From: Agapanthus africanus
Taxonomy: Eukaryota > Streptophyta > Magnoliopsida > Asparagales > Amaryllidaceae
NCBI GenBank assembly: GCA_030015575.1
Contig: CM057342.1
Span: forward strand, 622,757,348-622,821,347
Direction of reading: 5' to 3'
Length of the DNA: 64,000 nucleotides
Position numbers and translations under genes: made by a program. Shown one piece after another: positions 1 through 9,987 of the stretch (position 1 is the first letter of the stretch; each line of letters opens with the position of its first letter). The notes under the pieces are model-generated. The model saw only the letters and a list, made by a program, of their open reading frames with translations. It was not told the origin of the DNA and did not search any database.

Positions 1-1749
1 GCATTGAAGATTTGGCGACATTACCTATACGGCGAGTCGTGTCAGATATTCACCGATCATAAGAGCTTAAAGTACATATTTCAGCAGCGAGACCTAAACC
101 TCAGACAGCGTCGTTGGATGGAGTTGGTGAAAGACTACGACTGCGAGATCTTATATCACCCAGGCAAGGCGAATGTGGTGGCAGATGCGTTGAGTAGGAG
201 GCCCGGGGGTAGTCTATCCTTTTTGCGCGCAGTGCAGAGGCAGTCGTCAGCAGATTGGCAGATGTTATGTGACAGCCGAGTTGAGTTCGAGTTCACTCAG
301 ACAGGGGGACAGCTCGCGCATGTTCGTGCATGCCCACAGTTGCTTGACCGTATATATGAGGCACAGCGCAGCGACGACCGTTGCTCAGAGATCATGGCAC
401 AGATGGGACAGGGCAGATTTTCCGAGTTCGTGATTGATGATCAGGGGATTTTACGATATGGATCTAGACTGTGCGTACCAGATGCTGATGGATTGCGGCG
501 CGACATTCTTGAGGAAGCACACCGATCAGTGTATAGTGTCCACCCCGGTTCCACCAAGATGTACCATGATATGAGAGAGACCTACTGGTGGGACGGGATG
601 AAGAGGGACATTGCGGAGTTTGTATCGAGATGCCTAACTTGTCAGCAAGTCAAGGCCGAGCACCAGAGGCCCGCAGGAGAGCTACAGCCGTTACCCATTC
701 CAGAGTGGAAATGGGAGCAGATTTCGATGGACTTCGTTGTGGGTCTACCCAGGACCAGTCGAGGGTACGACTCCATCTGGGTGATCGTAGATCGATTGAC
801 GAAAGCGGCTCACTTCCTGCCAGTGAAGACGACTTTCAGCTTCGCTCAGTATGCTCAGCTCTACATTGACGAGATCGTGCGACTACATGGCGTACCGACT
901 TGTATTGTGTCAGATCGAGGCACCCAGTTCACCAGCCGACTATGGCAGAGACTCCAGGAGGCTTTGGGTACTCGTTTGAGCTTCAGCACAGCATTTCATC
1001 CGCAGACCGACGGACAGTCAGAGCGGACCATTCAGACTCTCGAGGACATGCTCAGAGCGTGCATTTTAGACTTCGGCGGTAGCTGGGATCGTCATTTATC
1101 TCTAGTGGAGTTCTCCTACAACAACAGCTTCCAGGATACTATTCAGATGGCACCTTTCGAGGCATTGTATGGGAGGCGATGCAGATCGCCCGTCTGTTGG
1201 ACAGAGCTCAGCGAGAGCAGTATTTTGGGGCCGCAGCTTGTTGAGGAGACGACAGCGAAGATACAGTTGATCCGAGACCGGATGAGAGCGGCTCAGAGCA
1301 GGCAGAGATCGTATGCAGACAGGCGCCGTCGCAGACTAGAGTTCGCAGTTGGCGATCATGTTTTTCTGAGGGTCTCTCCGATGAAGGGCGTGATGCGATT
1401 TGGGCGGAAAGGAAAGCTTAGTCCCAGATTTGTGGGTCCCTTCGAGATTCTCGAGCGTGTCGGCGCTGTTGCATATCGTTTGGCCCTTCCACCCAGCTTT
1501 CCCGATGTTCACCCCGTCTTCCATGTTTCGATGCTCCGCAAGTACCTTCACAACCCTTCGCATGCGATTCAGCACCCGACAGTCCAGCTAGAGTGCGACC
1601 TTTCGTTTGCCGAGCAGCCGGTGGCCATCCTGGATCGGCAGGTGAAGAAGTTGAGATCGAAGATTATACCAACCGTCAAGGTCCTTTGGCGTAGCCCGAG
1701 CAGCGAGGAGGTTACCTGGGAGACCGAGGGCGAGATGAGGAAGAAATAG
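1..1749 (+). CDS. pol: pol C-terminal part: RNase H end, integrase, chromodomain (5' partial)
   Basis: The frame is open from the first base, so the protein continues upstream of the window. Counting from base 4, residues 1-65 are the end of RNase H (TDHKSL, then VADALSRR). The integrase zinc-binding HHCC residues are H173, H180, C210 and C213. The catalytic triad is D243 (SMDFVVG), D304 (VSDRGTQF) and E340 (GQSERT), with the D61D-D35E spacing usual for Ty3/gypsy. About residues 500-578 hold the PFEI...YRL region and a chromodomain ending VTWETEGEM. All catalytic residues are present and no frameshift is visible. The frame stops at TAG just before a PHLFEG-like tail that many relatives translate, so a few C-terminal residues may have been lost. 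Integrase inserts the cDNA; the chromodomain is known in this family to bias insertion to heterochromatin. Confidence 0.85.
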   Translation, partial: ALKIWRHYLYGESCQIFTDHKSLKYIFQQRDLNLRQRRWMELVKDYDCEILYHPGKANVVADALSRRPGGSLSFLRAVQRQSSADWQMLCDSRVEFEFTQTGGQLAHVRACPQLLDRIYEAQRSDDRCSEIMAQMGQGRFSEFVIDDQGILRYGSRLCVPDADGLRRDILEEAHRSVYSVHPGSTKMYHDMRETYWWDGMKRDIAEFVSRCLTCQQVKAEHQRPAGELQPLPIPEWKWEQISMDFVVGLPRTSRGYDSIWVIVDRLTKAAHFLPVKTTFSFAQYAQLYIDEIVRLHGVPTCIVSDRGTQFTSRLWQRLQEALGTRLSFSTAFHPQTDGQSERTIQTLEDMLRACILDFGGSWDRHLSLVEFSYNNSFQDTIQMAPFEALYGRRCRSPVCWTELSESSILGPQLVEETTAKIQLIRDRMRAAQSRQRSYADRRRRRLEFAVGDHVFLRVSPMKGVMRFGRKGKLSPRFVGPFEILERVGAVAYRLALPPSFPDVHPVFHVSMLRKYLHNPSHAIQHPTVQLECDLSFAEQPVAILDRQVKKLRSKIIPTVKVLWRSPSSEEVTWETEGEMRKK

Positions 1750-1797
1750 CCCCATCTCTTTGAAGGTACGCGTAGTTATTTTTAAATTCGGGGACCG

Positions 1798-1818
1798 AAT
1801 TTCTTTAAGGGGGGAAGA
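1798..1818 (+). other. Polypurine tract of the Tekay element
   Basis: A purine run (aaggggggaaga) directly before the LTR start, 50 bases after the pol stop. It primes plus-strand synthesis in this family. Confidence 0.75.
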
Positions 1819-1819
1819 T

Positions 1820-4800
1820 TATAACGCCTTGAAAAGTCGTTTTGGTGTTTTCCTGAAAATCGGTGAAAATTCGGTATTTTTCCGAAAACCGTTCTTTTTG
1901 TTATTTTGCAATTTAGGACTAATTATACCTAATTTGGATAGGTAATTGCTAGTTTTTAGTAGAAAATGAGTTAATTATGAAATTCTGGTCGTTTAAAATT
2001 TTTCCCTAATTTTTCAATTTTTTTATATTATTTTAAGCCGGTAAGAAAATACATTAAATTAGCGATAAATACAAATTTAAATGGGCTAAAATTAAGTTTT
2101 AAAATCATGTTAATTAAAATCTAGTTGTAACATAAATTTTTAGTAATTTATTTTAAGTTTTAACAAATTTTTAATATGGAAAACGAAATTTATTGAATTT
2201 TAAGCTAAAACTTGCAATTTTGGACTTGTGGGGGGTCTTTTTGCATGGGATTCTTTTTGTAACCTCTCCCACTCACCCCCACTCCCCAAGGCCGGCCCCA
2301 CCACTCCTGCAGCAGCCCATTCCCCCCCTCTATTTGACTTAAACAATTGTGATTGAATGGTTTTGAATAGGATTAAAATATAGTAATTTGTGTATGGGTT
2401 TTTAGTGAGATATGAGGGCTTTGACTTTGGATTTTTCACTCACAATTTCCTCACAACTCCCCACTTCCCTCCTCTGGCCGAGAGCTTCCCAGGTGCTGTC
2501 CCAAATTTCCCTTCTCTTTTTCTTTTCAAAATTCATCACAATTCCATCAAAATTCAACAAAAATCCATAGATTTCTTCACAAATTCAACACAAAACCCTA
2601 TTCTATCTCTTTTCAAGCCCACATTGGTTTATATCTTGTGGAAATAAGGCATTTTTGGAGGCAAATGATCATGCTAGATCCATAGATTGTGAGGTATAAT
2701 TTCAATCTTTGGTTAAAGTGTAGTTTAAAGTGTGCTAATTGAACTTTGAAAATTGTTTTAGTGTTAATTTTAGTGCTATTTGCATACTAGTTTTTTTTTA
2801 AAGTTTGTGGTTTGAAATTAATTTAGGGTTTAGAACACCATTAAGAGGTTAATTAAGCTATTTTGTTATCTAGTTATTTTGTTAGCTTAATCTAAGTGAT
2901 TAACTTGCTAATTGGGCTAAAATCTAGTGTTAATTTAGTGTTAGTTTCTAATCTAGTTTTTAAAAGTTCATGGTTGAAATTAAACTAGGGTTTTTAGAAA
3001 CCATTATTTAGTTAATTAAATCTATTTTGCTATCTAGTTGTTTGCTAATTTAAGTTAATGAGGTTACTTTATTTGTGTGGGATTCAAATTAGTGCTAATT
3101 TGGTATTGTCATATTTAGTTTTGGTTTGAAATTGCTAATGATGAAAATCAAGAAAGGTTTTGTTTATGGAAATTAGGTTTTTAAGCATTGCTAATGGTTT
3201 AAAACTAATGTAATGGCTATCTAGTGGGTTAGTTGGATGTTGTGTTGGATTGTGAGCACTTTATCGCATAACGGCGATGTTGCGTCGTTTTTTTAGAATG
3301 TTTGTGCTTACTAGTTTTGTGATAAAAGTATGTGATAAATTAGTTTTGATATCTTGATGATTGTATTGGCTTATCCTATGACATTTAGGATGCGTGAGTG
3401 CGGATTTTTGAGTAGTCGGGTTTTAGTTTTGCCGGACGACCAAATTGGCGATTTTTGTAGTTTTTGCGATTTTCACGTGTGTTCCGCGCACCTCGTGCAT
3501 GTTGTACCTAGCTAGTGAACGTTGGTATTTTCGTTAGGGAATTGTGTCGTTCTTGATTTGTAACCCTATGTTTGTATTGATGTAAATTCCAGGTTCGGTC
3601 GTGGAGACGTCAGACGCGGTACGAAAGGGGAAAGCGGTGATTGGACGTGACTAGCTAGGGATTCCGGTGAGTAGATGTAACATCTACGGGGGACTATCGT
3701 TGGATGGCGCAAGCCGCCCGATAGTTTTAGTAACTTAAAAGATTCTTAGTGATGTTAGTAATTAGGGGTGTAATACTTATATGATTATTTGCTGCATCCA
3801 TGCCTTATATTGAGATACATATGCGAACCCATTTTATAGGACACCTGCACCATTGCCAGGGTTTTTATATGCAGCACGAGCACTATTCATGCTTACACAC
3901 ACGCCCTGGTAATTGCCATGCCACCACACTAGATAACCTATAATTTGAAACATTTTACTAATTGATGCTTAAACCTGTGCTATTGCCTTTAATTCCTTAA
4001 AATGAAATCGTAGGATTGCCATTCATGTGCATGTACCTCATCATATTATTTGTTCATGCCTAGTCTATTAATCATACATCGTAGCTTAATTATTGATATC
4101 ATATCCATTCATCACCATTGATATATGCACTTATGAGGATTTCTTGAGATTTTATGATATTTCTGGATTTCGGGGGAAAGCCGCAAAATTTCTAAACTTA
4201 TTATGTTTTTAAAATATGTAATTGCGGTTTTCTAGTGATGTAAAGTGTCGTCCACCATGAGTTTGCTGTGGTTTTCGAGATCCGTGTCGAGGAGTGGAGG
4301 AACCGTCACGGGTACATGGTGGGCCCGGTATGGTACCCCGGGGCAAGATGAATGTGGTGTTGACGTTGAGCCTGGCAGGGGACGGATTACCTACCGGTGA
4401 CTGTTTGGCACGGCGGATATCCAGAGGATACCGACCGTGGCCGCGAGATGATGAGATTTTGATATTGAGCTGGGTCAGCCGGATGGCTGAGGCCAGAGAT
4501 ACTATGACATGGATATATGAGATTTGTGATAGTTTTGAGGTGTCGTTGCTGGACACAGGTTATTGTTGATTCTATTGGTATTGTGCTGGTATTTCAAAAG
4601 AGATTCTTAAAAGGAAAAACATGATTTCTTATACTTACACATTCAGATCACGAGTTGACTCGCATTGCATTCATACCTACTAGTATATTCATATTGCATA
4701 CATACTTGCCATTATGTCCTGCCTTACCAGTATTTAGATGCTAGGATGCTTGTGTGCATGCATACGATAGCCTGTGTAGATGTTATTTATTACTCACGAG

Positions 4801-5460
4801 TTGGCAACTCATCCCCGTTGTGCCATAGCCTTTTTCAGGTCCGCTCCGTCAGTACAGTAGCGGCGGGCGCACTTGCTTCTTTTGCCTGGACTCGAGGTTT
4901 TGCTCTTAGGTGGGTTATATTATTATTTTTGCACCACCTTGTATATTCTTTGTATCTAGAGTACTCCATCTACTGTATCTACCAGTATTATTGTATATTG
5001 ACCTAGAGATGAGACTGTGAGGTTTGTGGACTTTTATGATGTATTTTGGGGTCGAGCTCACTTGAGTCGACATGCTATTTTTCTTATGCTTCATTACGAT
5101 TATTTCGCATGTTGTTGCTTTATATTGCGTGGGATTTGTGGCCGCCTTGTGGCGAAGAGCTAGCTCCCGCTTGGGGATGCCTTATTTGTTGGATTCATAT
5201 ATATTCTTGTTGTACCCATTTTGGGGACCAGTATTTACAAAGGTGACTCTGCCGAAATTTTCGGAAAAATTGGTATTGTTTTTAAAAAGGGTTTTACATG
5301 ACTTATTTGATAAACTCGCTTTCAATTGATTGGGTTTTCTTCACTCTTTTGCTTATTTGGTTTTGGTTTTCTGGGCTTTGGCTTACTTAATTTACGGACG
5401 TCTTGAGACGTTTCGTAAACTTAAGTGCCAGTCACGTTCCGTACCCTGCAGGTCGTGACA
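1820..5460 (+). repeat. 3' LTR of the Tekay element (about 3.64 kb)
   Basis: Starts TATAACGCC right after the polypurine tract and ends GGTCGTGACA. Tekay LTRs usually begin TGTAACGCC, so the first dinucleotide seems mutated from TG to TA. The first part is AT-rich (1900-3300). No ORF inside resembles a known protein; the 60-115 codon frames look random. Confidence 0.75.
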
Positions 5461-5487
5461 GCGGACGAACATGGCGCCAACCGATAG

Positions 5488-5622
5488 GGAGCGACTCCTC
5501 GCGAGAACCGTCGCTTTGATTTGCTGGAGAAAGCCGAGAGGGAGATGGAGAATTTTGTTCTCTGCTTTGTCAACCCTTGTGCTATTGATCTCGTGTTTGG
5601 TGACCTTTTCCCGCTAGCGTAG
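5488..5622 (+). pseudogene. Short coding remnant, unknown protein C-terminus
   Basis: About 44 open codons ending at a TAG. The peptide is rich in charged residues (FDLLEKAEREMENF) and then hydrophobic (IDLVFGDLFPLA), like the C-terminus of a real protein rather than a random frame. I do not recognise it. It lies on the same strand as the coiled-coil remnant at 6074 and may come from the same kind of extra ORF; both end in stops, so they are not one continuous frame. Confidence 0.25.
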
Positions 5623-6073
5623 CATATTTAAATTAGTCCATTTTTTTGTATGCTTTATGCTGAACTTCCATGTAGGCTTGGTGCTCATATGTATGTTTTC
5701 GTTTGCATAAATAAACTTTGTGTTCTCCTTATAAGAACTTTCTTTAATTATCAACACTATCATCACGTTGCATGCACATTAAAACTTCGAATATTATTTC
5801 TTTTTCGGATGTTCATATAATTGCGAACACATGCTTGATAAGATAAACCTCGAAAATTTTCCCGCTGCTTTTCATACCAGGTGATGTGAGCGCGTTTTAG
5901 ATTGATTATTGCTGTCGACTGGAAACCCATTTATACGGTCTTGAGATTGTATGTCCCGTTTCCAAGGTTGCGGTCGCGAAAGTGAGCTTACGTGGCCTGA
6001 TAGGGCGACATGTGGCGAACATATTGTTGTACGAGAAAAGGGTTCGGCCGTAAATTCTCGGAGAGGGAGCTGA

Positions 6074-6337
6074 CTTGCTAAAGCGCTGAGCGAGCTTCAG
6101 GCGAGTCTTACTGCCAAGGCCAACAAAGCGTATGAACTCTGGCGGGTGCTTCAAGAGTCTATCAGGGAGGTGGTTACTCTTGATAAAGCTGCCACGTTCA
6201 CTCGTGAGAGGGTCGAGGCTCATAAGGCCACCGAGAAAGAGCTTGAAGTTCGGCTTGCTTCATATCAGGCCAAGCAGGCTCAGGCGGAGTCCCGTCTTTT
6301 GGCGATCTTGAATCATGAAGCCGTGGCTCAGCAATAA
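6074..6337 (+). pseudogene. Coiled-coil protein C-terminal remnant, antisense to Tat element C
   Basis: An open frame of 87 codons runs from just after an in-frame TGA to a TAA. There is no ATG near its beginning. The peptide is strongly helical with Leu/Ala/Glu heptad character (ELQASLTAKANKAYELW, then EKELEVRLASYQAKQAQAES). Such coiled-coil tails are known from plant mobile domain and other extra ORFs carried by plant Ty3/gypsy elements. Because element C lies on the - strand, this would be an antisense ORF downstream of its integrase, an arrangement known for some Tat-lineage elements such as Grande. I do not see the N-terminal domain, so the assignment is inference. Confidence 0.4.
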
Positions 6338-6639
6338 AAAGATGAGCTGGTAAAATTGCTACATCGCCCGCCGGCTTGAAGACTTGTATCTTTTCCTTTC
6401 TTTTCTGTTTTTGTACATACTCATGGATGAGAGTATCTTCTTTTTTGTTCTTTCATGAATTGTACTTTGTATCCATTTTGGTTTATGAATAAAAGATACA
6501 CTTTTTTTTCTCCATAGCGTGTCTCTTTTCATTAAATGCGTTTGCGGACAATTTATCCTGATCTCCTTGCAGGGCAGCGATGGCTTTGGATTCAGGGTTA
6601 AGATTTGCTTCCTAAGACTTTTGCACTTTATGAGCCACG

Positions 6640-6830
6640 AGGGTCTCATAAAGAGTTTTTTCTCCCTACAGGTCGAGAGGATCCCATAGGTGTGAGTTCT
6701 TCTTAAGAATCGTGAGGATTCTTAAGCGGGTTTTCCCTTGAGAGTCGTAAGGATCTCAGAAGAGAGTTTTTCTTCCTTACAGGTCGTGAGGACTTGCAAG
6801 TGCTGGATGTGGTCACCCTTACTCGTGTTT
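6640..6830 (-). repeat. Array of short hairpins in the Tat 3' UTR
   Basis: Consecutive imperfect palindromes of about 35-45 bp with a loop like gtgag, gtaag or gagag, for example AAGAATC-gtgag-GATTCTT. The stem sequence changes from unit to unit but remains complementary. Related arrays are at 8975, 9340, 40570, 40915, 44266, 51835, 55110 and 55460. Confidence 0.7.
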
Positions 6831-6849
6831 CACGGGGTCAGGGGTTGCT

Positions 6850-7300
6850 CAAGGCATCGTAGTTTAAAGACGTCGCGGTCAAGGTTAAGGACATCATAGT
6901 CTATGGATTTAAGGACTCCACAGTCCGATGTTAGTTTTAAGACATCACGGTCAAGGTTAAGGACGTCATAGTCCATGGATTTAAGGACTCCACAGTCCGA
7001 TGTTAGTTTTAAGACATCACGGTCAAGGTTCAGGACCTCATAGTCCGTGGATTTAAGGACTCCACAGTCCGATGTTAGTTTTAAGACATCACGGTCAAGG
7101 TTAAGGACCTCATAGTCCGTGGATTTAAGGACTCCACAGTCCGATGTTAGTTTTAACACCTCACGGTCAAGGTTAAGGACCTCATAGTCCGTGGATTTAA
7201 GGACTCCACAATCCGATGTTAGTTTTAAGACATCACGGTCAAGGTTAAGGACCTCATAGTCCGTGGATTTAGGGACTCCACAGTCCGATGTTTGGTTGCA
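6850..7300 (-). repeat. 72-bp tandem repeat built from GGAC-N6-GTCC modules
   Basis: About six copies of a 72-bp unit, each made of three sub-units of about 24 bp. Sub-units contain GGAC, six variable bases and GTCC (loops TCCACA, GTCATA, CTCATA, ATCATA); the middle one is degenerate (GAC-N6-GTC). The same array lies inside the LTR of this element at 19920-20365. The - strand frame of 160 codons across it is only the repeat being open (24 codons per copy). Confidence 0.8.
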
Positions 7301-7490
7301 GGGAGCCGTCACCTCTTTGAAGACGTTGAGGAATTACAACGCCGGGTATCAAAGGAGTGAAGAGATGTACCCCTAAACCGAGGTGGCACCAATATAGAAT
7401 CAGGTTGGTTGATTGTTAGTTTTAAGACATCACGGTCAAGGTTAAGGACATCATAGTCCGTTGATTTTAAGGACTCCACAGTCCGGTGTT
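7301..7490 (-). repeat. LTR-derived segment inside the 3' UTR
   Basis: Matches 20370-20460 of the C LTR (cacctctttgaagacgttg and onward), followed by another GGAC-module piece at 7415-7490. It joins the 171-bp array at about 7490 within the word ggtgtttgctctggatgc. This puts a piece of LTR in an internal region, so an internal rearrangement or recombination is likely. Confidence 0.55.
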
Positions 7491-8290
7491 TGCTCTGGAT
7501 GCTTCACACGGGTTCACTGCCGTGCTTGGCGAGGACCAGGCTCCGCTCTGGGCATTTTCCGCGGGTCAAAGAGTGACGTTATCCACGTTCCACGTAACCA
7601 GGAATTTTGCACTAGATGCTTCACATGGGTTCACTGCCGTGTTCGGCGAGGACTAGGCTCCGCTCTGGATGCTTCACACGGGTTCACTGCCATGCTCCGC
7701 GAGGACCAGATCCGCTCTGGACGTTTTCCATGGGGTCAAAGAGTGAAGTTATCCGCGTTCCACGTAACCAGGAATTTTTCACTAGATGCCTCACACGGGT
7801 TCACTGCCGTGTTCGGCGAGGACTAGGCTCCGCTCTGGATGCTTCACACGGGTTCACTGCCGTGCTCTGCGAGGACCAGGATCCGCTCTGGAAGTTTTCC
7901 ACGGGGTCAAAGAGTGACGTTATCCGCGTTCCACGTAACCAGGAATTTTGCACTAGATGCTTCCCACGGGTTCACTGCTGTGTTCGGCGAGGACTAGGCT
8001 CCGCTCTGGATTCTTCACACGTATTCACTGCCGTGCTCTGCGAGGACCAGGATCCGCTCTGGACGCTTTCCACGGGGTCAAAGAGTGACGTTATCCGCTT
8101 TCCACGTAACCAAGAATTTTGCACTAGATGCTTCACACGGGTTCACTGCCGTGTTCGGCGAGGACTAGGCTCCGCTCTGGATGCTTCACACGGGTTCACT
8201 GTCATGCTCTGCGAGGACGAGGATCCGCTCTGGACGCTTTCCACGGGGTCAAAGAGTGACGTTATCCGCATTCCACGTAACCAGTAATTT
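7490..8290 (-). repeat. 171-bp tandem repeat array, about 4.7 copies
   Basis: The marker ggaatttt (one copy is changed) recurs at 7601, 7771, 7942, 8113 and 8284, giving periods of 170, 171, 171 and 171. Each unit holds two related halves starting at ttcacacgggttcactgc. The same array with exact 171-bp spacing occurs in both composite arms. Since 171 is 57 codons, frames stay open across it; I regard those as not coding. Such 3' UTR arrays of Tat elements are known sources of satellite DNA. Confidence 0.85.
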
Positions 8291-8584
8291 CGTTGATTGT
8301 ATCCGCATTTCACGGAACGGAGGTTTGACTGTTGGTGATATGTGTATCGCCGAGCCATGGAACTGTGGGGGTTGCCGCTGTTCCGCTTTGCTTGAGTTGT
8401 GTCTGTTGTTCCGCGGCGAGTGTTGGGATGATCTCCATGTCGCTTGCGGCCCGTCGAGATTTGACTCCTTTCTTTGATGAAACCTGGAAGACATGTGATC
8501 ACTTCTTTGTTTACGCCCTTGGATTGTATAGAGGGAGTGATGGAACATCACCTGTAGGGCATAAATTAAAACTTTTTTTATATC
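8291..8584 (-). other. Single-copy part of the Tat 3' UTR
   Basis: Not repeated inside this element but matches 41620-41885 and 54325-54600 of the composite arms. No coding signal seen. Confidence 0.5.
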
Positions 8585-8830
8585 TTTTTCTGCGATGCTC
8601 TATCATTTCAGCTTTTATACCGCGAAGGTCGCGATTGCCCTATCATTTCGGCTATTTTTCGCGGTGCCCAATCATTTCGGCTATTTATTTCATTTTTACT
8701 CCATGCTTTTTATTGCGAGTTGCCCCATCATTTCGGCTATTTTTTATGCATACATTTTTAGTTGCTGTTTTTTTTGCAAGTTGCCCCATCATTTCGGCTG
8801 TTTCGTATGCACGTGCGGCCTACTGGCTTT
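8585..8830 (-). repeat. CATTTCGGCTATTT repeat, about five copies
   Basis: Irregular tandem units of roughly 40-70 bp, each with a core tgcccaatcatttcggctat or close to it. Also present at 41370-41585 and 54620-54850. Confidence 0.75.
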
Positions 8831-8974
8831 CCGCCATAAACCTGAAATTAGACACCGATTTCGGCATCAGCACCGCTACAACTGGGATATGGCCAGGAGC
8901 GAATCATCATCTGCCTCTGTCGATGTTGAACAAAGGTGGCTTAGCAAACAGGGTTAGGGTCCTGTCGACTAAGG

Positions 8975-9150
8975 CTTTTGACTTCATGAGCCGTAAGAGT
9001 CTCACAAAGGTATTTCTCCCTATAAGTTGTGAGGATCTTGTAGGTGTATTTTCTCCCTATTAGTCGTGAGGATTCCTAAGTGTATGTTCCTCTATAAGTC
9101 GTAAGGATCCTACAAGAGAGTTTTCTCCTTATAAGCCGAGAGGACTTATA
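8975..9150 (-). repeat. Hairpin array, second block
   Basis: Same class as 6640-6830. The clearest unit is CTTATAAG-CCGAGAGGA-CTTATAAG near 9140. It is followed by unique sequence to about 9340. Confidence 0.65.
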
Positions 9151-9339
9151 AGGGTTGTTCACCATATGGACATACCCCTAGTCACGGGTGGGACTTTGCT
9201 GGGGAAATGTTTATTCGCGCCCGTGGATTGTATACAAGGGCCAATATTGGACCACTTATAGGGCATTGTCGAGGGTTGTGGGGGATTTTGCTTAAGCACA
9301 GGTTTAGGTCTCTGTGACTTAAGACTTTCAAGTCTTATG

Positions 9340-9510
9340 AGCCGTGACGGTCCCATAAGAGAGTTCTCCTTACGAGTCGTGAGGATCTCGCAAGTGTATT
9401 TTCTCCTTAGGATCATGGGGATCCCTAAGTGTATTGCTCCCTCGTGAGTCGTAAGGATCTCACGAGGGTGGTTTCTCCTTACAAGGTCATGAGGACCCTG
9501 CAAGTGTCCT
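9340..9510 (-). repeat. Hairpin array, third block
   Basis: Units such as TACGAGTC-gtgag-GATCTCGCA and a unit with GTGAGTC-gtaag-GATCTCAC. Stems covary between units while the loop is nearly constant. Confidence 0.65.
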
Positions 9511-9775
9511 TTAACGAGGTTGCGCCCTTTCGGGTTTTCACAAACACTCGCCGGTCGCCCTGCTGTTTTTACTCACGGAGCCCTTTCGGGTTTTCATCCG
9601 TGCCCTTCTTGCTTATGGACATACCGTTTTTTTTATATTTTATGATTATTTTTTTTTACGAGGTCGCGCCTTTTCGGGTTTTCACGAATACTCGCCGGTA
9701 GCCCTGCTGGTTTTACTCACGGAGCCCTTTCGGGTTTTCATCCTTGCCCTTCTTGCTTATGGACATACCCTTTTT
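9511..9775 (-). repeat. Duplicated unit of about 147 bp with CCCTTTCGGG motifs
   Basis: Two copies, starting at 9511 and about 9657. Each holds two copies of ccctttcgggttttca, itself a small inverted repeat (CCC-TTTC-GGG). The same pair occurs at 40290-40560 and 55626-55915. Confidence 0.75.
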
Positions 9776-9799
9776 TTATTTATCTCGTCAGCCTAAGGA

Positions 9800-9987
9800 T
9801 GCTACGGTAGTAGTTTCAAGGAGATTTCGGTCCGTCGTTAGTTTAAGGACGTTTCGGTCCGTCGTTAGTTTAAGGACGTTTCGGTCCATTCAGGGGAAGG
9901 CCGGCTACTGTTTATAAAGTCTGAGCTTAGGAAGATAGCAAGCGGACATAGTCGTCGTCATCTATCATTGACCTAGGCTGTGGCTCA
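9800..9987 (-). repeat. Short GGAC-N6-GTCC array and post-integrase spacer
   Basis: Contains GGAC-GTTTCG-GTCC twice (9847-9893) with a degenerate copy before it. The stretch 9930-9970, just past the integrase stop, resembles 44680-44725 near the polypurine tract of L. Confidence 0.6.

Larger units (their letters stand above)
1..5460 (+). mobile_element. Tekay-type Ty3/gypsy chromovirus, 3' part
   Basis: The 3' portion of an LTR retrotransposon: end of RNase H, integrase, chromodomain, polypurine tract and a complete 3' LTR. The 5' part lies before the window. The integrase sequence, the C-terminal chromodomain and the long LTR with ends close to TGTAAC...GTGACA fit the Tekay (Del) lineage of plant chromoviruses. 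The five bases after the LTR (gcgga, 5461-5465) should be the target-site duplication; its partner is outside the window. Confidence 0.85.
5461..6580. other. Unassigned flank, possibly the 3' region of Tat element C
   Basis: Sequence between the Tekay LTR and the first recognisable Tat 3' UTR sequence (from about 6580, which matches 51775-51860 of the right composite arm). It holds two short + strand coding remnants (see 5488 and 6074) and AT-rich DNA with a polyadenylation-like stretch after 6340. If it belongs to element C, the Tekay element inserted into C and the 3' LTR of C lies before the window. No LTR boundary was found here. Confidence 0.4.

Noticed and set aside
5461..5490. tggcgccaaccgatagg as a primer-binding site
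   Set aside because: It starts 11 bases after the LTR end, and Tekay elements use the initiator Met tRNA site; the LTR is already explained as a 3' LTR by the pol and polypurine tract before it.
6830..7312. 160-codon - frame, with a second at 19854-20336
   Set aside because: Each is a 24-codon peptide repeated by the 72-bp array.
7461..8287. Open frames of 121 and 223 codons on +
   Set aside because: They follow the 171-bp tandem repeat (57 codons) and repeat the same peptide; no protein family is recognisable.
8332..9063. 243-codon + frame
   Set aside because: Runs over 3' UTR repeats antisense to element C; no recognisable domain, and the peptide reflects repeat composition.
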